Shown here: in pieces, positions 25,454 to 35,100 of the stretch
Numbering within the stretch: the first letter of the stretch is position 1
Layout of the letters: each line of letters starts with the position of its first letter
Source: JAGOEF01 sp964511665
GTDB lineage: Bacteria; Bacteroidota; Bacteroidia; Bacteroidales; ML635J-15
DNA: 35,929 nt
Reading direction: 5' to 3'
Assembly (NCBI GenBank): GCA_964511665.1
Contig: CAZEHA010000040.1
Location: 1-35,929 of the forward strand
The notes under the pieces: generated by a model
The model's input: only the letters and a program-made list of their open reading frames with translations
Told to the model about the DNA's origin: nothing
Database searches by the model: none
Made by a program: the position numbers and the translations under genes

Positions 25454-25572
25454 TGTTACAAACTTTTCACACTGCGAAATTACAAACTATACGCATATAA
25501 AATAGCCAATGTGAATGTTATTTAACAAGCCTACATGAATAACTTGCAATATGCTTAGATCGGTTTAAATGG

Positions 25573-27882
25573 CTAGAGTTTTACGACCCTGTACATTACA
25601 GAATACTGTTCACATCGAATTCTTACGAAATACACACCCGAACCAAAATTGCGTAAATTGATAACTGAGTTGGCTTGCGATAAACAAGTGTTAAGTAATG
25701 GTTTTCCGTTTACATCAAGTAATTCACATGAGTAATCGCGGTTTTCTGCAGTAATTACAGTGAATGCATCGGTACATGGATTGGGATAAATCTGAATTCC
25801 GGCCTCTAACAAAGTTGTTGGTATAGCAACATTGTGTTCAACAATAATTTCACCGGTGAATTCACAGTTGTTGGCATCGGTAATGGTAAAACTATATAAG
25901 CCTGCCGTCAGGTTCTGAATTGAAAACGCGGTTGAGCCATTACTCCATTGTATTTGAAAAGGACCATTTCCTTGAGTAACCACTATATCGATGCCACCGT
26001 CGGAAGACTCGGGAGTGGAGGTGTTGTAGGAGTTTGCGCTGTAAAGCAATATGTCGCCTTCGATAAGTTCTATATTGCCCTGCGCCTTGCATCCATACAT
26101 GTCGACCACGCTAATAGAATATAGCCCTGCTTCCGAAACCACAATACTTTCGCTATTGTCACCTGTGCTCCAGTTATAGCTGTTAAAACTACCCTCGGGT
26201 GCCAATTGAATACTGCTGCCATAGCATATTACATTGTTATCGCCCAGCGACACCTGCGACGGCGAAATTATTCCGTGAACAGGCACGCGGGCCGTAATGC
26301 AAGTACTCTCGAAGCCTTCGTGAACTTCGATGTCGTAGAAAAAATAATAAAAACTGTTGCTGTAGTTGTTGCCGGTTATGCTGATAATACCCGGCACAGT
26401 GAACGGGTATCCGATGTTGGGTCCGCCATAATCGCCGGTGAACGAAAGATTGTTGGCCTGACTCACATGAATGGCATATGAGTTGCCTTGTGCGATTTGA
26501 AAATTTAGGTCGATGCGGCTTTCGCCGTTAGCGATGTTTATTATGCGGGTATCGAGTACCGTTCCCTCCGAATTTTTTAAAATAATGGTTCGGTTTCCGC
26601 TTCCCGAAGCAAATACTTTGGCCGATACAATGCTCATATCGCAAATAGCATTAAAATAAATAGCCCTGTCGATATTGAAATTGAAAAATCCTCCCGCACC
26701 GCTGTTGTCTTTTAGCCCGAAATAGGTAGCTTGCACCGATGTGATGTTTTCGTAGAAAACTGTAGTGTTTTCGGTAGGAGAAGCTATTGTAAAACTATTT
26801 CCGGTATGCACATAGTTTGTTTGATTGGCCTGTGTGTACCAGAAAACATCGGTATCGGGATTGTCTGCCGAAAATACCAAATCGTCGCCTTCACAAAAGT
26901 GCACATCATCAATATGCTCAGGCAGACTTCGGTTAACCAACACATAGTTGGGTATAGATAATGTGTGGTTTCCAAAGGCATTAGTAACCTGAAGTGCGAT
27001 AGTGTAAAACCCATTTATATGATATGTGTGCTGCGGATGTTGTAGTGTTGAAGTACTTCCATCTCCAAAATCCCAAAGCCAGGATGTTGCCGGTGGATTA
27101 CACAGGCTGTTGTCGTAAAACTGAATGCTTCCCGAGCAATCGTTTAATGCCGATTTCGAAAAGTTTGCAACTGGAGGCCCTGCTGACGCTGCAATACAGA
27201 AATCGGCGGTGGTAGAATGCGTGAAATTACAACCCGTGGCCAGCACTTCGCTTGTTTCGGTATCGGTGAATCTGAAAAAACCATCTCCATAGCCGGCACA
27301 AATACCGTCGCCATATGTGTCGTAGATGATGAAATGATAGCATCCGGCAGTTAAACATAAATTTAAGCTGTACAAAGTGTTAGACGCATACGATCCTCCG
27401 GTGGCAATTTGAATATTGTTGGGGTCAAAAAGCTCCCATGAGGTTTCGTTCCCAAAGGCATCGGTCATCAGTTCAAACAAAACCTGTTTACCGGCTGCAT
27501 AGGAAAACGACAGGTTTTTTGAATCGTTTAACAGATTAATATCAACTTCTCCGTCTGGGTACATGGTTCTGAATTGTATGGCATGTTGCCCCGAATTTAC
27601 CGCAATAGCATCGAAAACTACCACAGCTGAGTCGCCCGGAAATATCTCGGCATCAAATTGCTTTTCGACCAATGGAAAAAAATCGAGACGATAAACTACT
27701 GTAAACGATTTCACGGGTTGTGTTCCATAGTTTTTAACCCAAACTGTGGGTGTAAGTAATTCTGTGCCACAATACTCGGGCTGCGGCGATTCTATTAGCG
27801 AAACACCAATGTCGCGTTGTGCTTGTAGTGTTGATGCGAACGTAAGCGCCACAATACCCCAAAAAACTATACTTGTTTTCAT
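25573..27882 (-). CDS. T9SS cargo protein with PKD, shared module and SprB-like domain
   Basis: 769 residues. Signal peptide MKTSIVFWGIVALTFASTLQAQ, an N-terminal CARDB-like Ig domain (about 25-125: LTPTVWVKNYGTQPVKSF), a domain with YDTYGDGICAGYGDGFF typical of secreted Bacteroidota proteins, a PKD domain (TSWLWDFGDGST), an Ig-like segment, the roughly 150-residue module shared with both peptidases (387-536), a second Ig-like segment, a SprB-like domain (GPFQIQWSNG) and a T9SS sorting domain (IQIYPNPCTD). There is no enzymatic domain, so it is probably adhesive or structural. Transcribed away from the next gene. Confidence 0.9.
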   Translation of the reverse strand: MKTSIVFWGIVALTFASTLQAQRDIGVSLIESPQPEYCGTELLTPTVWVKNYGTQPVKSFTVVYRLDFFPLVEKQFDAEIFPGDSAVVVFDAIAVNSGQHAIQFRTMYPDGEVDINLLNDSKNLSFSYAAGKQVLFELMTDAFGNETSWELFDPNNIQIATGGSYASNTLYSLNLCLTAGCYHFIIYDTYGDGICAGYGDGFFRFTDTETSEVLATGCNFTHSTTADFCIAASAGPPVANFSKSALNDCSGSIQFYDNSLCNPPATSWLWDFGDGSTSTLQHPQHTYHINGFYTIALQVTNAFGNHTLSIPNYVLVNRSLPEHIDDVHFCEGDDLVFSADNPDTDVFWYTQANQTNYVHTGNSFTIASPTENTTVFYENITSVQATYFGLKDNSGAGGFFNFNIDRAIYFNAICDMSIVSAKVFASGSGNRTIILKNSEGTVLDTRIINIANGESRIDLNFQIAQGNSYAIHVSQANNLSFTGDYGGPNIGYPFTVPGIISITGNNYSNSFYYFFYDIEVHEGFESTCITARVPVHGIISPSQVSLGDNNVICYGSSIQLAPEGSFNSYNWSTGDNSESIVVSEAGLYSISVVDMYGCKAQGNIELIEGDILLYSANSYNTSTPESSDGGIDIVVTQGNGPFQIQWSNGSTAFSIQNLTAGLYSFTITDANNCEFTGEIIVEHNVAIPTTLLEAGIQIYPNPCTDAFTVITAENRDYSCELLDVNGKPLLNTCLSQANSVINLRNFGSGVYFVRIRCEQYSVMYRVVKL

Positions 27883-28040
27883 CGATTAAGGTTTATGAAG
27901 TAAAAATATTAAAAAAACATTTATAACTGATTTGTTTTCGAAATTTAGTTTTTTGAATCGAAAAATCTGACATCTTTGCAACAATTGTTTTATAATGAGG
28001 TTATAACAATAGGCTGATTGTTTTTTTTTACATTGAAATT

Positions 28041-29378
28041 ATGGGAACCGGGTACCGCGCTTTTCTGAGAAATATGTACAGAAAGTTGTCAATGGTTGTT
28101 GGCATAACGTTGTTGATGTTTCTTTTCTCGCAAGCCACAGCGCAGCAATCGCCTTATGCAGCACTTACTTTAACCAATGCCGAAGCAGGATATTATCCTT
28201 TTTTTCCATCGATTACCCGTTTGAACAACGGAAATCTACTTATGGTATATTACTGGAATACTGCGCATGTGAACAAAACGGGCGGTAAAATCATGGCTAA
28301 AATCAGTAAAGACAATGGCGTGAGTTGGTCGCGTCCGGTTCCGGTAGCCGACTATACCCATTTGGGCCTCGATTCCCGCGATCCAAACCTTAGTGTTCTG
28401 TCGAACGGAATTATTTTATTAAGTTTTTTTACCGGCAAATATGATGGCTCGGGCTTTGTACCAACCGAATATCAAGATCGCGTTGTAGAAACAAGAGTGA
28501 TGCGTTGCACCGACGGCACAGGGCTTAACTGGTCTGAACCTGTGGTAGTTCCCACGCAAAAGTATAGCAACGCAACATCGGGGTCAATAATTGAGACCGA
28601 TGCCAAGGTAGTTTTGTTGCCGAGCTACGGGAGATATGCAGCAAAAGATGTGAACAAGGCTTATGTAAGTCGCAGCACCGACGGTGGCCTTACCTGGCAA
28701 ACTGAAATATTGGTTACCGACGACAACAACAACGGGCTTGGCTACAACGAAATGACACTCGCTTATGTAAACAATGTAGTGTATGCCGTTACCCGCCCCA
28801 GTGGTAGAATTTTTAAATCGTTCGACCATGGGCTTAATTGGCAGCCGCATCATGTTAATGGACCACCCATGCATGCTCCCGATTTAATAAAACTTGATAA
28901 TAACACACTGTTTCTTACATGGTGTTCTACGGGGCAAATACCCGAGAATTCATCAAGGGCTGTTTTTGGTAAGGTTTTCAATCCCGATATTGACTGGGAC
29001 GATACGCCAACCTATCTTATATATTCTTCCAACGATTGCATCGACATGGGTTACCCCACAAGCGTTCAAATGGGCGAAAACATTATGACTGTGTATTACG
29101 ATAAATGCAAGGGCATGTTGGCAGCATCTATAATACCGATGAATACGATAAGCACCGACGAAATGCCTGAGTTTATTTTGTTTCCCAATCCTGCCACCGA
29201 CTTTACTAATATACTTAGTATACATAAAGAACTCCTGATACTCGATTATCAATTGTTCAACAGTTCGGGCATGTTTGTTATGCAAGGCAGGTCGAACATT
29301 ATTCCGCTGTATGATCTCGAAAAGGGCTACTATTATTTATTTACCGAATTGGGCATCCAAAAAATACTGAAGCAATAG
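28041..29378 (+). CDS. Sialidase-like (BNR/Asp-box) beta-propeller protein with T9SS domain
   Basis: 445 residues. The start at 28041 gives a 35-residue signal peptide; ATG 28074 would give a more usual 24-residue one (MYRKLSMVVGITLLMFLF). Asp-box motifs occur at SKDNGVSWSRP, STDGGLTWQTE and FKSFDHGLNW, with propeller strands ITRLNNGNLLMVYY, LSVLSNGIILLSFF and LIKLDNNTLFLTW between them. The fold is that of exo-alpha-sialidases, but the classical RIP motif is replaced by PSI in FFPSITRL, so sialidase activity is uncertain. The C-terminal sorting domain carries FPNPATDF. A secreted glycan-binding or glycan-cleaving role is inferred. Confidence 0.82.
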   Translation: MGTGYRAFLRNMYRKLSMVVGITLLMFLFSQATAQQSPYAALTLTNAEAGYYPFFPSITRLNNGNLLMVYYWNTAHVNKTGGKIMAKISKDNGVSWSRPVPVADYTHLGLDSRDPNLSVLSNGIILLSFFTGKYDGSGFVPTEYQDRVVETRVMRCTDGTGLNWSEPVVVPTQKYSNATSGSIIETDAKVVLLPSYGRYAAKDVNKAYVSRSTDGGLTWQTEILVTDDNNNGLGYNEMTLAYVNNVVYAVTRPSGRIFKSFDHGLNWQPHHVNGPPMHAPDLIKLDNNTLFLTWCSTGQIPENSSRAVFGKVFNPDIDWDDTPTYLIYSSNDCIDMGYPTSVQMGENIMTVYYDKCKGMLAASIIPMNTISTDEMPEFILFPNPATDFTNILSIHKELLILDYQLFNSSGMFVMQGRSNIIPLYDLEKGYYYLFTELGIQKILKQ

Positions 29379-29423
29379 TGCGTAAATGCAAAGATGTTGC
29401 AACAGATTCGTTAAGCAAGCTGC

Positions 29424-30023
29424 CTAATCTTGATTAGCGATATCGTTGATTTCATCACCAGGTAAATCGGGTATTTTTTCAATCGAAACCACATCATCGT
29501 CTTCTTGATTCCAGGTTTCGGTGCCATTTTTTATAATTTGCTTTTCGCGAAGTTCGATATTGTAAACACACATATCGTCGATATTGGGGCAATAAAAGTG
29601 AAGACTTATAGCTTCGTTGTAGTTGCTGGGGTTCAGCATTTTATGTATAATGCCCTGAGGCAGGTCGAAGGTGTCGATAGCGGGAACGCTCCCAAATCCG
29701 ATATCTCGCAAATAGCTGTCGTAAATCTGAAAATTTAGTACACCCGACAGCACTCTAACAATCCCATACGATTTACCGTGGTCGTGAATAATACTTTCGG
29801 AAAGAGGCCGCCAACGAATTAGTACCAGTTCGAGTACTTCGTCGCGATACAGTTGTTTGCGGGCAAATGGGCTGTTTGAGCTTGGGTATTCGGGCAATTC
29901 AAATTCATCAAAAGGAGTTTCCAAATCTCTTATTATTGAACGCAATTGATTGATGTTGAAATTCTCGCCCAATTCCTTGCTTCTGATGTTTACTCTTTCA
30001 ATTATACTATCTAAATTTTTCAT
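29424..30023 (-). CDS. Cysteine dioxygenase type I-like cupin protein
   Basis: 199 residues, the usual length for a CDO. These Fe(II) enzymes oxidise L-cysteine (or a related thiol such as 3-mercaptopropionate) to the sulfinate. Metal-binding residues H80 and H82 (SIIHDHGKSYG) and H127 (GIIHKML) are present, with Y59 and R60 (LYRDEV) and Y144 (LHFYCPN) at active-site positions. The cysteine that forms the Cys-Tyr crosslink in animals is a glycine here, common in bacterial forms. It stands alone, with a -7-like element upstream. The thiol substrate cannot be told. Confidence 0.87.
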   Translation of the reverse strand: MKNLDSIIERVNIRSKELGENFNINQLRSIIRDLETPFDEFELPEYPSSNSPFARKQLYRDEVLELVLIRWRPLSESIIHDHGKSYGIVRVLSGVLNFQIYDSYLRDIGFGSVPAIDTFDLPQGIIHKMLNPSNYNEAISLHFYCPNIDDMCVYNIELREKQIIKNGTETWNQEDDDVVSIEKIPDLPGDEINDIANQD

Positions 30024-30049
30024 TGTTTGTTGATTCGGTTTTAACGGGT

Positions 30050-30057
30050 CAAAAATA
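30050..30057 (-). promoter_or_regulatory. -7 element TATTTTTG of the dioxygenase gene
   Basis: Exact TAnnTTTG on the minus strand, 26 bp before ATG 30023. No convincing -33 element. Confidence 0.45.
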
Positions 30058-30189
30058 TAAGGATATGCGAATTGAAAAAGTTAATTTATACAAGACAAAC
30101 AATTAATGAGGGCACAATGTTTTAAATTCACTACGTATAAATATTCTTTGAAAAGCCCAATTAAGGGGTAGTGATAAATGCAAAAAGAC

Positions 30190-30197
30190 TAATTTTG
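30190..30197 (+). promoter_or_regulatory. -7 element TAATTTTG of the ABC-F gene
   Basis: Exact TAnnTTTG, 17 bp before ATG 30215. No TTTG at the expected spacing upstream. Confidence 0.5.
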
Positions 30198-30214
30198 CCC
30201 TATAATACAATACA

Positions 30215-32089
30215 ATGGCCGATTTGCTTCAGGCGCGCGATATTACAAAACGTTACGGCGATAGACTTTTGTTTGAGGCTGTGAATTTTTATCTCTCCGA
30301 GGGTGATAAAACGGCAATCATTGGACTAAACGGAAGCGGTAAAACAAGTTTACTTCGCATTTTGGCTCAGCACGAATCGCCCACCCAAGGAACGGTTACC
30401 TGCAAAAAAGATCTCAAAATATCGTTTCTCGAGCAGGATTGTGCTCTCGACGAAAACAAAACCGTTATCGAAGCCATGTTTCACGCCGATAACAGTATTG
30501 CCCGTTGTGTTGCCGAGTACGAAAAGGCTGTGGCAGGAACCGATAAACAACTATTGCAGCAATGCACCGACAATATGGATCAGTTGGGTGCCTGGCAATA
30601 CGAAAACAAGTTGAGAAAAATACTCGATAAACTGAAAATAACCAACCTGTACCAAAAAATTTCGGAGTTGTCGGGTGGTCAAAAGAAACGTGTTGCTCTG
30701 GCATCGGTGCTTGTCGAAGAGAGCGATTTGCTGATTTTGGATGAACCCACCAATCATCTCGATATCGAAATGATTGAATGGCTCGAAAAATACCTCGATG
30801 AAGAGGTGAATTCGCTATTAATGATAACTCACGACAGATACTTTCTCGACAGGGTATGTAATGGTATTGTAGAAATCGACAACCACGCACTTATGTTTTA
30901 TAGGGCAAACTATAGCCGTTATGTTGAATTGAAAGCTATGCAGACAGAAGCCATGCAGGCCGGTGCCGATAAAGCGGAAAACTTGCTGCGTACCGAAATA
31001 GACTGGTTGAGGCGAATGCCCAAAGCCAGAACTCATAAACCCAAGTATCGCGTTAAGGCAGTTGATGAATTAGTGAAAAAGGCCAATTCGGTTAATCGGA
31101 ATAAAACCTTGGAAATTAACATGCAGGCCTCACGCTTGGGTTCAAAAGTGGTGAATTTAAAAAATGTGAATAAAGCCTTTGGCGATAGACCGGTTATCAG
31201 AGATTTTTCATACGTTTTTGCACCCTACGAAAAACTGGGCATTGCCGGCAATAATGGTTGTGGTAAAACTACGCTGCTAAAGCTTATTACAGGGCAGTTG
31301 AAGCCCGATACAGGTAAAATTAGCATTGGCGATACCGTAAAATTTGCCTATTACTCGCAAAACGATATGGCATTTTACGACGACGAACGGCCGATTGATG
31401 CGGTAAACAGAATTGCCGAGGTAGTGAAACTTTCAGACGGAAATACTGTGTCGGCATCTGCTTTCCTTAATATGTTTAAATTTCCGGTACCGGTGCAATT
31501 CGAGAAAATCAGCAAACTAAGCGGTGGCGAAAAACGCCGGCTCTATTTATGCACTGTATTGATGCAGCAACCCAATTTTCTGATACTCGACGAACCTACC
31601 AACGACCTCGACATTATTACGCTTCAGGTGCTCGAAGATTATCTCATGAGGTTTAACGGTTGTGTGCTTGTGGTTTCTCACGACAGGTTCTTTATGGATA
31701 AGATTGCCGACCGTGTTTTTGTTTTCGATACGGATGGCCAAATCCGCGATTTTCCGGGTAACTATTCCGAATTTCTAAACTCAAAGCCTTTGATGCATCA
31801 TAAAGCATACAATTCGGGTAAGAAAAAGCCTGAGCAACAAGAGCCAATTTATTCTAATTCGAAACCAAAAAAAGGACTTACTTTTAAAGAAAGACACGAA
31901 TTGGTACAACTTGAGAAGGATATTGAACAGCTCGAAAACGAAAAAAAATCTATTGAAGAAGAAATGAATAATAATGGGGCAAACCATACACTGCTTTTTG
32001 CGTCTACCCATAGGCTGGCAGAAATAATTGCCCTGATTCAGGAAAAAGAAGAGAGATGGCTTATATTAAGCGAAAAGCAGGCAGATTAG
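30215..32089 (+). CDS. ABC-F family ATPase (Uup/EttA type)
   Basis: 624 residues, two ABC domains and no membrane segment. Domain 1: Walker A GLNGSGKT (37-44), signature LSGGQKKRVALA, Walker B LLILDEPTNHLD. Domain 2: Walker A GNNGCGKT, signature LSGGEKRRLYL, Walker B FLILDEPTNDLD. The linker contains RTEIDWLRRMPKARTHK, the P-site tRNA interaction region in this family, and the C-terminus is a coiled coil (LVQLEKDIEQLENEKKSI) as in Uup. ABC-F proteins act on the ribosome in translation rescue or antibiotic resistance; the C-terminal coiled coil favours a Uup-like housekeeping role. Uup is also linked to DNA branch processing and transposon excision. Confidence 0.95.
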   Translation: MADLLQARDITKRYGDRLLFEAVNFYLSEGDKTAIIGLNGSGKTSLLRILAQHESPTQGTVTCKKDLKISFLEQDCALDENKTVIEAMFHADNSIARCVAEYEKAVAGTDKQLLQQCTDNMDQLGAWQYENKLRKILDKLKITNLYQKISELSGGQKKRVALASVLVEESDLLILDEPTNHLDIEMIEWLEKYLDEEVNSLLMITHDRYFLDRVCNGIVEIDNHALMFYRANYSRYVELKAMQTEAMQAGADKAENLLRTEIDWLRRMPKARTHKPKYRVKAVDELVKKANSVNRNKTLEINMQASRLGSKVVNLKNVNKAFGDRPVIRDFSYVFAPYEKLGIAGNNGCGKTTLLKLITGQLKPDTGKISIGDTVKFAYYSQNDMAFYDDERPIDAVNRIAEVVKLSDGNTVSASAFLNMFKFPVPVQFEKISKLSGGEKRRLYLCTVLMQQPNFLILDEPTNDLDIITLQVLEDYLMRFNGCVLVVSHDRFFMDKIADRVFVFDTDGQIRDFPGNYSEFLNSKPLMHHKAYNSGKKKPEQQEPIYSNSKPKKGLTFKERHELVQLEKDIEQLENEKKSIEEEMNNNGANHTLLFASTHRLAEIIALIQEKEERWLILSEKQAD

Positions 32090-32109
32090 GCAATTGTTTT
32101 TAACTTATG

Positions 32110-32140
32110 CTTGTAAATTTGATTTTATTTTTTATTTTTG
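32110..32140 (+). promoter_or_regulatory. Candidate promoter of the giant secreted protein
   Basis: CTTG (32110-32113; consensus TTTG), 19-bp spacer, TATTTTTG (32133-32140, exact -7 match). ATG 32164 follows after 23 bp. Confidence 0.55.
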
Positions 32141-32163
32141 AAACATTGAAAATACTGTTTGTT

Positions 32164-35100
32164 ATGAGATATATTAAAGCTTTTTCTTTTTTGTTTGCTT
32201 TGTTGTCAATTGTGCATCTGCAAGCTCAGACCGATTGCAGCAATGCCGTAAATCTTCCTTTTGCCGACTACAGTACTTGTGGTAGCCTGGCAATGCAGTC
32301 AATCGATTTGGGCGCGGCTACGGTATCATCAACCGCTCCTGCTCCCACATGTGGGAGTTTTTCGGGAACAACCGAGGATGTATGGTATACGATTACGGTT
32401 CCCGCAGGTGTTAATACACTGGCATTTCACATGTTTAATTCTAATGTTACTCCGATTTTTTTTAATACATCAAAGCCGGGAATGGCAATCTACCGCGGTA
32501 CAAACTGTAGTAATCTGACATTGCTCGACTGTTTTACCGATGGAGGCAGTTTTCTCGAGAATGGCGAAATTCGCTGGGAGCCTGTGAGTGGATTAATACC
32601 TGGCGAAACGCTCTATATTCGTGCATGGGATCAAGGAAATCTTGCTCAGAGTATTTTTCTTATTGCCTCAGTCATTCAAAGTCTTCCCGAAGACAACTGT
32701 CTTACACCCGCCCCTCTGGGCACGGGTGGTTGTAATATTCTTTCTACCGGCGGAGATATTCCTGCCCCCGACCAATGCGGATGGGGAACTACCGATAATT
32801 CGGTTTTTTTCTACTTTACTGTATATCCCGACGACCCACAGCCCTATGTAATTACCGCTGAAAACGGCGAGTGTTGGTCGAACTCGGGAGGAGAAGCACC
32901 CGAAATTCAGTTTGCTGTTTACACATGGAATGGAAGTAATTGCAATGGAATTGGAGGCGCAGGCAGCTCTTATATGGGATGTGCCAATGGAACAGGATTG
33001 GTTACATTTTCACAAAACCTTCCTCCCGGAAACTATATGCTGGCATTCGATGGTTACAGCATGTTGTCGGGGAACTCTCTGTGTGTATTTGGCTTTGAAG
33101 CACCTTTTATAAACCCGGAGTTAACAGTGTCATTAAATACTACAAATGCCATTTGTGGCACCAGCGGTTCGGCCTCAATCACCGTTTCTGCTTCCTGCAC
33201 AGGCAACCCCACCATACAGTGGAGTAATTCTACTACAGGGTATATTGCACAAAGCCTGGCCCCCGGCAATTATAGTGTTACGGTTTCCGATGGCCCTGAG
33301 TGCGGCGATACGGTAATCAACTTTACCATTACCGACTCGGGCACACTGAGTGTAGAAGCTCAGGTAACGGGTGATCCCTGCGAAGGAAACTTAAGTGCAA
33401 CAGCAGTGGTTACCGGTGCCGACCCTGCACAGTGTAGTTTTTCGTGGAACACAACACCCCCGCAAAATACCCAAACAGCAACCAACCTCACAGCCGGAAC
33501 CTATACGGTGAATGTAACACTGGGAAGCTGTCAGGATTCCGATCAAATAACGGTAACTGTGTTCGACAATATAAGCGTGAGCAATCTTACAACAACCTGC
33601 AATGCCACCAATACCGAATACACGGTGAGTTTTAATGTAACCGGTTCGCAGGGCAATCCTGCTCCGTTCAATGCCAACTGGGGTACAGGTAATCAGGGTT
33701 TTACAGGAACCTTTAGCCATAATTTCACTACAGCTACCACCTACAACATTACTGTAACCGATAACAATGGCTGCGATGAATTTATACTTACGGGTAATGT
33801 CGATTGTGGTTGTATTACCAATGCAGGTACTATGCTAAGCCTTGACCCTGTGCATCTGTGTTCCGGTGAGTGCGCCACTATGGTTCAGCACAACGACGAC
33901 GAAAGTCTCGATGCCGACGATATACTTCAGTTTATTATTCACACGGGTGGATATCCGGCCACTATTCTTGGTCGTAGAAACAACCCGTATTTTTGCCTGA
34001 ACGACATTGCAGGAGGCGGACAGTTTGAAACCGTATATTATATTTCGGCAGTAGCCGGTAATGCCTCTTTTGGCAATGTTGATCAGACAGATCCATGCTA
34101 CAGTCAGTCGGTAGGAACCCCTGTTATTTGGCATCAGAGCCCGGTTGCGTATGTCAACGGCACTGAGCTTGAGACCTGCGGTAACTCAATCCATTTGAGT
34201 GCAATGCCAGCAGCTCAGGGCATGACTGCTTACTGGTCGGCCACGGCGGAGTTTGTTCCCATGGGCGGTAGCTTGCTATCGAGTCCCGAGATCAATGTTT
34301 TGGTTAATTCCTATGGTGATGTGTGGTTCTACTGGAATGTAATCAATGCCAGTTGCACAGCGCGCGACAGTATTTTGGTACATTTCAATCAAACTCCCAG
34401 TGCGTTTGCCGGAAACGATACCATAGTATGTGGTAATAGTCTTGATTTGGATGCTGTATATAGTCTTTCGGGAACAATGGGACAGTGGTCGGGAAATGGA
34501 GTTGTCTTTTCTTCCCCCGATAATCCGAACAGCTCAGTAACAGCCACTAATTTTGGTACTTATGTCTTTACTTGGACAGAAAGCAACGGTGCGTGTTTCG
34601 ATCAGGATTCGGTAATAGTAACATTTATACAACCACCTATGCCAAGCACCACTATGAATCACGACACGGTGTGCGGAGTTACCTACACGCTTAACGTAAT
34701 GAACGTTCAATATCCGGGACAATGGCGTGCTTATATTGACGGAGTACAAATATTTCCGACCTATATCAATGGCACCAATCTGAACACTCCAAATGCCACG
34801 GTTGTAATACCGGGTTACTCGGGTTTGTATTCCACGGTTTTTTTCGAATGGACAGAGGTGAGTCAGTTTGGAGGCGTGCAGTGCTTTGGCAATGCTGGTC
34901 TCGAAGTAACTTTTGCTCGTGAGCCGTCAGCCAGTGTAGGGAGCGACAATCACCAGCAGGTTTGCGGTAACAGTTTTACCTTTTCGGCCGATACCATTGG
35001 TTCGGGCTGGGCCTATGGCACGTGGGTAAACAGCACCGTAATAGCCAGTTTCGACGACATCAATTCACCTACAGCTACCGTAACTATCGATTCGCTGGGA

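Noticed and set aside
27952..27978. TTTG...CATCTTTG as a promoter for the sialidase-like gene
   Set aside because: Spacer is 15 bp and the -7 box has a mismatch; too weak to list as a feature.
27984..28010. Imperfect hairpin ATTGTT..TATAA / TTATAACAAT before the sialidase-like gene
   Set aside because: Weak AT-rich stem with unpaired bases, upstream of a gene and with no recognised riboswitch or attenuator pattern.
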